A stretch of 64,000 nt of DNA, from positions 310,001 through 374,000 of the forward strand of contig JAPZLL010000002.1 of assembly GCA_036250225.1 (NCBI GenBank), in the 5' to 3' direction. Made by a program: the position numbers and the translations under genes. The first letter of the stretch is position 1. Each line of letters begins with the position of its first letter. Below the pieces are notes generated by a model that ran no database searches, was not told where the DNA came from, and saw only the letters and a program-made list of their open reading frames with translations. Source of the DNA: Cercophora sp. LCS_1. Lineage: Eukaryota > Ascomycota > Sordariomycetes > Sordariales > Lasiosphaeriaceae. Shown piece by piece: positions 54,962 to 64,000 of the stretch.

Positions 54962-55054
54962 TGAGTAGCGTGTGCCGCCTGGCGTTTGCTTCTTTACTAG
55001 CTGGGCCAAATTGCCCGGATGAACACTTGATTAAACGGTGAATTCTCCACGCAG
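54961..55054 (+). other. Possible alternative terminal intron overlapping the ZWF1 stop codon
   Basis: The donor GTGAGT begins at the G of the TAG stop (54961). A CCACGCAG acceptor ends at 55054. Splicing would turn NKL-stop into NKLY-stop (TA+C, then TGA), adding one residue and hiding the C-terminal tripeptide. The branch site is weak (TTAAAC or ACTAGC), unlike other introns here. Use of this intron is a hypothesis. Confidence 0.35.
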
Positions 55055-56438
55055 CTGAGCATATGACGAACCGGTCACATTGCCTTGGCCATGTGTTCCG
55101 CATGACGGGGACGAGGACCACGTTTCTGTCAAGGGCGAGCTCTGGAAAGCGGTTCTGGGAATGAACCACACCCTTCTGCTCGCAATGCAGATTGGTTGAT
55201 GAGGGATGACGACTACCCATGGGACGTGGGTATTTCCATGTTAAGCAATGCTGTGCTGGAGTTCATTGGTGGGATGGTCTATTATGCCTTGTGCGGGCGA
55301 GAACACGAAAATGAGACAAAATAAGTCTTTTAGGTTGTTCATGACCTCTGGTACCTATGCGTTGTACAGCAATGATGACTCAACTTCGTCGGTGTTTGCT
55401 GTGCATGTTATGAAAACGGGGAGAAGTCCAAGGTGAAATGTTGAAGCGAGCGGGACATTGGCAGTTATTGCACTCGGAATGCAACCAAATACATGAAGCT
55501 CCCATTGTAGGTCTTGACGGACAGTGTCTTGATGGCCTCTGCTGAGCCCAAAGGTCGGGAAATCGAGCGTCTTCCGGGTATCATTCACGTCTGGTCGACA
55601 CAAGAGGGCGCGATGCCACGCTTGGATTGATATGCTCATGGAGGTGTGTGGATAGAATCCGAAAAACTATGAAGTGGAAAGTGGTTCGGCGAGTGGGGTA
55701 GATTTAAAAACACGCGTGTATGCCTGATGAGTAAGGCACCTGCCCTCTCGATTGCAGCCCCCCAGCCTCAATCAAGATCCCCGGCTGCGCTGGCGCCGTT
55801 TCTTTGAAGGAAATCTAAACTTTCGCCAACCCGACCCCCGCAGACGGCCACAAACCACCTACAAACAACGAACCGGCGTGGATTCTCTCATCTGCGCACT
55901 TCGAGCAAAGTTTTGACGCGGGCGCATCATCGAATCGAGCGGTCTCGCCATCATCGGCGCGTGTCGCATTCCTGAGCCGCGGCTTTCTCGACGATTCACC
56001 CGAGTCTATTCGGCACTTCCGCTCCCTTCCTTTGCGCGATTCGAGCTCGTACGCCGGAGAGGGATGAGCAGCTACGTCGGTTGCGTCTTCTTTCTCCCTT
56101 GAGCGCCCGCTGAATGCGCTCCTGCCCATTTCAGCCCGCGAAAATTCGAGTATCCCTCCCGACGTCATTCGCTGGAGCCGCCGATGGTGACTGTAGTGAA
56201 TCACCCGATCCGACCTGGTTTTACACACGTGCCGATTCCGTAACGCGCACACCCGGCAATTCCACCGCTGCGTTACGGGCTCTGTTTTTTCCCTCGCGAT
56301 TACCTCTTTTGGCAGCCACGAGGGACTTGAACGGCCTGGACAGCCACACGCCAACACCGCGCCGGCGATACCCGCGAGAGGGAGCAGTCAGAGAGAGCGG
56401 CAGGAAGGCACAACGCCGAAGCGTCTGGTGCTGCCAGC
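54962..56438. other. Region between ZWF1 and MED14
   Basis: About 1.5 kb: ZWF1 3' flank on the left, MED14 promoter and leader on the right. A 180-codon minus-strand ORF near 55815-56357 looks like a chance antisense frame. No other feature was seen. Confidence 0.4.
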
Positions 56439-59400
56439 ATGGAAAACGGAATTCACAGCAGCGTGCGGACCAACCACGATAGGGACTCATGGACGAACGG
56501 CGTCAACGGTGGAGCGGTGAAGCACGAGATCTCCGACAAGGGCAAGAACCTTGTCGCTCACGACATGACGAACGGCAGCAGCGGCGCAGTAATGGATGTG
56601 GACAGTGAGCCACGGGGTGCGCTCGCGATGGCGGTACAATCGAGTATGGACGATCTCCCCGACGAGATTCAGCGCATCACGGCCGACATATTACCGCTTG
56701 GTCTCATCCTCTCGAGACTTGCGCAGTTTTCGCACTCAACACTCATGGACCAAATCGATAAGCTCGCTTCCAAGCCCCTACCCCAGAACATGGCAAATGG
56801 CGGCGCTAGCTACCAGTTTACCGGTGCGGAGGATACTTCTCAGGAGAGTCTGGACAAGAAGGTTTTCCTCCTCAAAACCCTTCAAGATCTACATACCAGA
56901 TGGGTCAAGGCGCTAGTCATTACCGAATGGAGCAAGAAAGCGGAGAAAGTGTCACGGCTCATTGACATCCGGGCACATCTTGCCACCAAGCTGGGCCAGT
57001 TTGAGCAGGTCTTTTGGGACCTGATCACCGTCAAGCGAGAACTTCAGTGGGCGAAGGTGCCGAGCCCAGACCTCAAGACTGCACTTGAGGTATTGAGCAC
57101 TGGCGAGGTGTCATGGATGCCCGATCTTGGTTATCTGGAACCTCCGGCTCTGACGGTCGAAGAGAAGGAGACCTGGATCGACAACATCAACACGGTGCTT
57201 TCGGTGCGGTTAACCCTGGATGAGCACGAAAAAATACCTCTAGCTTTCAGGGACTACACCATCAATTCCGGCAGGGTGACGTTCAGAGTCGAAGGCGAGT
57301 TCGAGGTGGATCTGACCATTGGTGATGAGGACCCCCAGAAGCAGTTCTGGTTTATCGACTTCAGGTTTCTCTTCAACCCGGCCCCAGCAGAACTCTCGGA
57401 GCCATTGAGGATGGGGCTTGAAGCCAAGGTCAATCTTATTCTGAGCACGGATGGTCTGGTAGGGTGTTACAAGTTCCTCCACGAATTTGTCCTGACCCAG
57501 AAGATCACCGAGTTCTGCCGGCAAGCGGTCGAGCTAAGCCGTGGTCGGTGGATTGATACACTCAGTGTGGAGAGACTGAACCGGGCCATGGCAATCCAGT
57601 ACTGGGTCAACCGTCCTCACTCACAGGGATCCAAGAGCTGGATTATCTTGGGTGTGAATGCCAACAATGGGCCAGATGGCCTGCCGGACCCGAAAAGGCC
57701 AAGCTGCCTCAGCCTGAGGTGGTTCCGCGACAACAAGGAGGTCAAGGATTGCGATATTGGCTTTGATGTCAAGTCAATATCCACTGAAGATCTACTTACT
57801 ACTGTTGTGGCAAGGCACATCGAGTATCTTCTCAACACAATCTACAGCAAATTGTTGATCAAGCCGCGTTTTGCTCAGAGACAGGCAGAACTGTCACTGG
57901 AGATCTCTCGCGAGGAGCCGTCCGACTCCGCCTTGTCAATGCAGCTTTTCGACCAGGAAAATATCACAGTCAAGGTTGATGGAATGACGGGTACATTCAG
58001 CATGCTGCCGCAGAAACCACGGATCCTGGATGGCCAGAGAAAACTCAACTCGAGCCCCAACCCTGTTGAGGAGGGGCCCACTTTGTTGGAGCAACTAAGG
58101 TGCTGGTACACCATGACGGATCTCAGCAGCCGTGCTAGAAGCATAGGGTGGACTGTCGTTGGCAGTCGCGGTCCAATTACCACCGATGAGCTAAAGCCGA
58201 TGGTGCAATCGGGTTCGCAGTCAAGAGAGCCGTTCCAAACACTCTGGCTCCGGAAGAATGGCTGGTCCCCTCTCTGGTTCATCATTATGACCATGAGCCT
58301 TGGGGGTGACCAGTGGTGGCTGGTTGAGTTGTGAGTAACCACCTTTTGTGTGGGAGACAGCATGCGCTAACAAGCAATCAGGTCGCCTCAAAAGCCAACA
58401 GCGCAGCCAGGCTCGCAACCAGGTCTACACTCGGCACAGCAAGGGTTGCGGATGAAGCTCTTCACAAAGATACCCATGGCACCTAATCAGATGACCCTCT
58501 CGGACGACTTCTTCCAAACCCTGACGGTGTATGTCTCGGGCATGATATCCCAGATCACCGATCTCCGCGAGCTGCATTCCAAGAAGATGGGCTACACAAC
58601 CCGGGCCATGGCGAGTTCGTCGTTACCTCGGCAGATCAAAATGCCCACAATATTTGTTCGGTTGTCCGACATGCTTCAGCCTGAGAACGGTCGTGTCTCG
58701 GCACCATGGGCTAAGGAGTACGTTCCGATAGTATTCCGAGGCTTACAGGGCCCAGACGACCAGGACGGGTCAGACAACGTGATGGTCCCGGCTCGTCGGG
58801 ATGCCCGTATCAAGGTCATTGCAGAAGCCCGTCTTGCGGTTGCCAACAATGCCAAGTTCCGGCACCTGAAGGGAAGCATGGACCACGACGTCGCATTCGA
58901 CTCTCGCACTGGCCAGTTTGTGCTTCGGGTTCGCGCAGACATGGGCACTCCGGTGGTTGACTTGCTGGGCCAGCGCATCCGCTCCTTGGAGAGACTGGTC
59001 GACTTTGTCGAGGCCATCCGTGTCGCCGGCACAAACGTGGTTGCGCAAAGCGTCACTCTCCGCGAGGTGGTCTTCACCTACCAGAACACCCCTGAGGCAG
59101 CACCCACGCTGGCCAATGCCCCGCAAAGACCTTCGCAGGCGTGGCGAGTGCGCGTCGATCTTGCAAGCAGCAAAGGTATCGACATTTCCCTCGAGATGGG
59201 CAACCCCCACGAGGCCGTCATCGACTATCTCAAGCAAGCCGCCAACTCAGCGTCTTTCCCTATGCTGCCTAGCTGGCTCGTCACCACTCTCCCCATGTTC
59301 CGGGGTCTCCGCCACATCGAAAACACCTGGGACGCACTCAGCGCTAAGAGCAACGCCAAATTCGAGGTGTTCCACAAGGCACTTAACTGGGCTACCCTCC

Positions 59401-59939
59401 ACTTTGTGCTCCCGGGGAAGACGGAGCGGGCCGTGTCATTCGACATTAAGGCCCTCACCCGCAAGGGCAAGGCACAATGGTGCATCACTCGTTCCGACCC
59501 GCCTCGAGCAACAAACGACATGATCGATGACATACTCGCTCAGAAAGTGTGGTCGTTCCAGGGTAACGGGATCAAGGGTCTAATGACCAGTGCAGCAGCA
59601 GACCCGAACACCGGCATCGAGAAACTCCTCGAGATGATCAACGCCGCTGTCTCGTCCATCTTGAGGGCACCGCCCCAACAACAAAACCAAAACGCCCCCG
59701 AGGCGGCCATGGGAATCATCCCTCCCCACCCACAGCAAACCCCGCCACAGCAGCCCCAACAGCCACCCCAAGTGTTACATCAGTCGCTGGCCCAAAGCTC
59801 TCAGGCTCGTGCTCAGGCTCAAGCTCGCGCCCAGCAAGCCATCGCCCGGCAGCACCAGCAACAGCAACAGAGCCAGGTCCACCAACGGGGCGGTGGCATG
59901 CCAAATAACAGCGCACCAGCGGTCATCACAATCGACTAG
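56439..59939 (+). CDS. MED14: Mediator complex subunit 14 (Rgr1)
   Basis: MED14 is the backbone subunit linking head, middle and tail of Mediator, the RNA polymerase II coactivator. Exon 1 is 56439-58330, intron 58331-58381 (GTGAGT, GCTAAC, ATCAG) and exon 2 is 58382-59939, giving 1149 aa. The conserved N-terminal MED14 domain starts near residue 68 with DDLPDEIQRITADILPLGLI and continues with FLLKTLQDLHTRWVKALVIT and KTALEVLSTGEVSWMPDL. The intron joins WWLVEL to SPQKPTAQ in a variable part. The C-terminal about 90 residues are a Gln/Pro/Ala-rich tail (PPQQPQQPPQVLHQS, RQHQQQQQSQVH), typical of fungal Mediator subunits. Both exons are fully open and the call is secure. Confidence 0.95.
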
Positions 59940-61001
59940 GAGGCGAATGGAAAAGAGCGTTGAGCTATTGGCAAAACAGCAGCCACCAAAGCCAAATCAG
60001 CCATTGCATCACCGGCCACGCGGGGCCCGATTTGTACATTTTCTTACTCTTGATTATTTTCGGGATAAAAGCAAAGTCAGGCATCATAGGGCGGCGAGGG
60101 TATTTGCTTTGGTTCTTTTTCTGCAGCTTCGTTCTCAATAAGGAAACCAACCCCTTTTCAACACCTTTTTGTTAATCACAAATTCCAAAGACGAAAGATG
60201 TGCATAGGTTTCTGGCTTTGTGGTTTGGATGGGGTTACCGGGTTGGTGGGTTGGGTTGGTGGGTGGGTTGATTGGGTGTTGTGTGTATAGAAACGATTTG
60301 CATTGTGTTTTGCGTGCTTGGGGCCATAGGGGATGATGACGATGACACTTGTGTGTGTCGCGGGGATATCCATGAAAGAGAGCGAGGTCAGGTTTGTTGT
60401 GAGAATTAACCTGGTTATTGTTTTCCAACCCCCAAGTATTTGGTGTTTTTCTCTCTTCTGTCGGGATGTTTCTCCTGTGTCAGGGAGGAATATTCCTGTT
60501 TTCGGAAGAGGAAAAGAAAGAAGGTCAGTCAGAGAGACAAATCGGCAAATGGGAAATGGAAACGGCGGGGGCAGGCATAAACATGGTTCTTGCGCGCGGT
60601 TGTGTTTTTATTCTTCTTTTTTCTTCCTCCGTCTCCGTTTACCGATACCGGAGGTTACCGGAGCGGAGGCATGCAGTCAGCAGAAATGATACCAAAAAGC
60701 GAAAGATGGGCAGCATTATTTTACCGTCAGACCTATTTGATCCGTGTTTTGCTGATGTGATGGTGTATGGGTGATGACATTGTGCGAGTGAATCAGTAGT
60801 GACGCCTCACTCCTTGCTTCCTTGCTGGAGTGTCTATATTCCGTCCCATCCAAAGATACCTAGCAGTACAGTTACCCCTTTTAACAATCATCTATGCTCG
60901 TGCTCATGGCAAATATGGTATTCTCTTGCCCTAAGTACGGAGTCCATCCTCATGCATTCCCATGCTCATGATGGCCATATGAAATGGCAGGCACACTCAC
61001 G
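59940..61001. other. Convergent intergenic region
   Basis: About 1.06 kb between MED14 and HEM14. A G/T-rich stretch at 60220-60320 repeats GGTTGGTGGGTTGG words. No gene, RNA or transposon was recognised. Confidence 0.4.
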
Positions 61002-63086
61002 CTAACGCTTACCCGGCATCAACTCATTCAGCGCAGAATCCAACTCCCGCCTCAAAAGCGCATCATTCCCATGATATCTATACCGCCACTCGATCCCCTC
61101 CTTCTTGTGTCCGGACCATCGCCTCGGCGTCGCAAATCGTTCCAACCCCGTTGGTCCCACGGGTGAAAGTAGCCTTGGTTTAACGGACATCTTTGCGTGG
61201 TTACCCGCGATCCAGTGCGTCAGGTCTTTGGCGGCCCTAATACTGCCCAAGATACCGGGCATCTGGTACGACGGCCCTGCCACTGCCAATTTACCGTCGA
61301 ACGCGGCCTGGAGCTCGTCTCTTGCTTTGGCCATGCGCGTCCAGTGGCCGACGTAGTGCTGCGGAATGCAGCCTTCGCAGAGCTTGGCGCTCGCCACGGC
61401 GCGGTCGTTTTCATGCTGCGGGATGCCGAGGTGGCGGGCCACGACGGATTTGGCCATTTCGATGGCTTTTTCTGGGGTCGGGAGTTCGCCCAGCGGGATG
61501 TGGTCCCAGAAGTGGCCGCCCATGAGGACGGTGAACTTGGTGCCGGGGACGGTGTCAAAGGGGCTGGTGCCCTTTTGGGGGGGTCGCGGGTCGCAAAGTT
61601 CGGTTATGGGGATGCCGGCGTGTTCGCGGTCTGAGTCGAAGAGCACGCCGAGGGCGTATTCGGGGCTTTGGTCGAGGGGAACACCCTGGGGGATGAGGTA
61701 GCCGAAGCCCGAGTGGGGATGGTTGAGGTCGGGGGTGGGATACCAGAGGTTGACAGCCATGATGTTGACGGCGTGGGAGTCGGCAAGCGTGGGGAGTGCG
61801 TTTGGTGGCGCCAGCTTGGCGAGAGCGGAAGCGTTGATGGTTGAGATAACCTTTTCGTATTGTTCGGCTACGGGTGGTGTGGTAGCATTTCCTTCAACGC
61901 TCTTGGAGAGGACTCTGATCGTTTTCCCCTCGTGGCGGAGTGATTCCACGCGTTCGTTCCGGACCTCGACGCCCCTTTTGCTGAGCTCCTCGCGTAGTGC
62001 CTGCGTCAAGGTGTTGAACCCGCCGCGGAACCAGACGTGTGAGTAGGCATTCATGACGGGCGTCATGACTGTATCGATACCGGTGTTCTGTCCCCTGCTT
62101 AGAAATACCAGGTCTGTGTCCTCGTTCGACATTGGGACCCATTCCTCTTGATACGCAGGTTCCAACCGGGGTCTGTCGTAATGGCCCGGCACCGCCCTCT
62201 CGTCGCTGAGTCTCCAGATATCGCCACCCCAGACCCCATGGATTACGGCAGACAACATGTTATGCACAAGGTCGTGTGACCCGCAGGCCTTCTGGAAGTA
62301 TTCGCCCAGAGATTGTTTGTCCCTCTCAGGGACGTAGAACCTGTGGTTCCCGCTTTCCTTGGGCAGTAGCTTGGACTTGTTCATCATGAAGTGCAACACG
62401 GCCCAATTTACCGACTCGAACAAGGGTTCGATACGCCAGGCACGAAACATTTCCCAAAGGTTGGAGAATGTGAGGCCGGGTTCAGGCACCTTGACGAGGT
62501 GGTCCGGGAAATAAATGTATTTGGTGAGCGTTTCGCGTCTTGGGACACCAACGAGTTCGCCTGTCAGGTTCAGCATCAAGACCTGAAGAGAAGACCAACG
62601 TTAGGAAGGCTTCATTGACAGTCAGTCACAAGCGACAGAGCAAGGGACAATACACACCAGCTCCCAAAACGGCAAATCGTCCAGCTTCATCCTCCCCGAG
62701 CTCGGGACTTGCACCAGACGGGCACCACGCTCAAACAGCACTGTTCCCTCTTCGCCATCGGGCGTCTTGACCTTGACCCTCTTCCCATCGATCCATCCTC
62801 CCGTGCGCCCGCTGCCCTCGTAGACGATGATCTTGGTCTTTGGCAGTGCTTCCGACAGGAACAACGCGCTACTCAAGCCCGTCAGGCCGCCGCCGAGAAT
62901 AGCGATGTTTCGGGGTGGCGGAGGTGGTTTGGGAAGCTCTACAGGAGCAGAAGAGTCGGCAATGTGCACCCCCCAGTCACGCTCGTCGGCCAGGGAGCTG
63001 GTGGAAAAGCGAAAAGTCGCAGGTCTTTTTGTCAGGATCCCGAGCTGCCCAGCACAGGCTATTCGACGCGCGCTGATGCCGTACAT
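61002..63086 (-). CDS. HEM14: Protoporphyrinogen oxidase, mitochondrial
   Basis: This FAD enzyme of the inner mitochondrial membrane oxidises protoporphyrinogen IX to protoporphyrin IX, the penultimate haem step. Exon 1 is 63086-62658, intron 62657-62583 (GTGTGT...CCTAAC...TTCAG) and exon 2 is 62582-61002, giving 669 aa. The start MYGISARRIACAGQ begins a presequence with Arg/Ser/Thr-rich sequence (RPATFRFSTSS). The FAD motif NIAILGGGLTGLSSALFLSE lies at about residues 60-79. Exon 2 has GELVGVPRRETL and VHNMLSAVIHGVWGGDIWRL. The C-terminal HWIAGNHAKMSV is where the FAD-binding tail GN motif sits. The protein is somewhat longer than yeast Hem14 through its N-terminus and C-terminal tail (GHKKEGIEWRYRYHG). 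The frame upstream of 63086 is open but without ATG. Confidence 0.93.
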
Positions 63087-63756
63087 TATGGCGAGAGCTG
63101 GGACGACGGCACCTCGCGTCGGGGAGAGGTTGGGGATGGTCAATGGCTCGATTTGCTGCAGTTCAGGCCATCGTGGTCGCTGTGGCGTGGTGGCGTGTTT
63201 ATCGTGGGGTCGTAGAGTTTACACTGTCACGGCTGCAGGAACCGACAGGGGTTTGTCATGCCAAGAACACGCGGGTATCGGAGCATCGGAACAGTACAAG
63301 TCCGCAAAGGAACCGTCATGCGATGACAAAAGGTTGTTCGTATGTTAAAAACGGTATGCCAAAACCTGAAATGCGTGAACTGTCATTAAAATGTCTAGAG
63401 AAATTGTCTAGGGTTACTTGACGTGCCATTCAGTCACGGGGAACAAATTTGAGAGCACAGCAACCGCTTGTCTAATTTTCGAGCCATATGTGACGAGCAA
63501 GCATTCCATTTTCCGCTTCCATTGCCCAAAAAAAATCAAGAAGCCAACGCCCTATCAAATTCCGATCGCACCGTCATGCTAATGGCCCCCTAACGCCTAA
63601 TAGGTCCGCGCGGAAGAGCCCTCTTTTCGGTCCCAATACCCATGATATATTACATACATGACCCTTTCTACCTCTCGCTGATCCTTCCTCTGCGACGCTC
63701 GAGCCCTTGAACTCGTGAAAATGGGTATTTCCTTAGGTGCTGTCCCTCCACTTCCC
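63087..63756. other. Region between HEM14 and the NAB2-type gene
   Basis: About 670 bp on the 5' side of HEM14 and the 3' side of the truncated minus-strand gene at the edge. No gene or element was recognised. Confidence 0.4.
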
Positions 63757-64000
63757 CTACACAATCACATCAGGCATCGCATCGCCCGAGGTATCGACTC
63801 CAGGAATCACCACCTCCTCCGCCTCGCCGTCGTTCACAAATTTCCTCTCGCTGAGGTGCTCGTCGGCTACCCACACCTTGTCCTTGAAAGTACCCCGTTG
63901 TCCCTCCTCGTGAGTGAACGGGCATGTCCGGTTCGTGCAGGGGTTGAATTTGCAAGGTGTCTTGACGTGGGTGAACTTGCAGTTGGGAACCTGGCACTCT
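63757..64000 (-). CDS. NAB2: NAB2-type poly(A) RNA-binding CCCH zinc-finger protein, C-terminal end (runs off the window)
   Basis: Only the last about 80 codons are present, ending at the TAG at 63759-63757. They contain tandem compact CCCH fingers: CQVPNCKFTH at the edge, then CKFNPCTNRTCPFTH, followed by KVWVADEHLSERKFVNDGE and a short acidic tail ending MPDVIV. Closely packed CX4-5CX4-6CX3H fingers near the C-terminus are the hallmark of Nab2/ZC3H14, which binds poly(A) tails and controls tail length and mRNA export. The remaining fingers and the N-terminal PWI-like domain are outside the window. Frame was chosen from the zinc fingers. Family likely; symbol provisional. Confidence 0.78.
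   Translation of the reverse strand, partial: ECQVPNCKFTHVKTPCKFNPCTNRTCPFTHEEGQRGTFKDKVWVADEHLSERKFVNDGEAEEVVIPGVDTSGDAMPDVIV

Noticed and set aside
55815..56357. 180-codon minus-strand ORF upstream of MED14
   Set aside because: Antisense to the MED14 leader, Arg/Ser-rich without domains; likely chance.

Overview
The window is nuclear DNA of a filamentous ascomycete, most likely a Sordariomycete of the Sordariales (Chaetomiaceae-like). I infer this from GC-rich coding DNA, many 45-60 nt introns with GTATGT/GTAAGT donors and CTAAC/CTGAC branch sites, and proteins typical of Pezizomycotina. The order is housekeeping genes with no secondary-metabolite or other cluster. Two stretches, 31.0-35.3 kb and 45.1-50.0 kb, hold no gene I can support. 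No CRISPR, operon or intact transposon is visible, and I found no convincing tRNA or rRNA.

Left part (0-30 kb): truncated MCM4, divergent from coatomer zeta RET3; SUA5 (t6A synthesis) with a possible mitochondrial N-terminal extension; a germinal-centre STE20-type kinase; a broken multi-pass membrane-protein gene; a DUF7053-like gene divergent from COQ6; a Cys-rich/Pro-rich unknown protein; complex I 49-kDa subunit divergent from ERV29/SURF4; a Zn2Cys6 factor divergent from ERB1; and a secreted GDSL esterase.

Right part (30-64 kb): a small acidic unknown protein; a patatin-like lipase homologue that seems to lack its catalytic Ser; a chimeric SNF2 relic and a perfect 24-bp palindrome just downstream of an intact FUN30-type remodeller; VMA21; a DUF2406 protein; RPL33 with a 10-nt exon; glucose-6-phosphate dehydrogenase, whose stop codon overlaps a consensus splice donor; MED14; protoporphyrinogen oxidase HEM14; and the 3' end of a NAB2-type poly(A)-binding zinc-finger gene.

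The genes do not form one pathway. They cover replication, transcription, ribosome biogenesis, secretory traffic, V-ATPase assembly and mitochondrial or redox metabolism (COQ6, nuo49, HEM14, ZWF1). Exon structures were worked out by hand from reading frames, splice consensus and recognised protein families. No search could be run, so family names rest on recalled motifs. The most interesting items are the possible splice switch at the ZWF1 stop codon, the chimeric SNF2 relic with a RIP-like stop, the catalytically deficient lipase, the multiply disrupted membrane gene and the SUA5 dual start.
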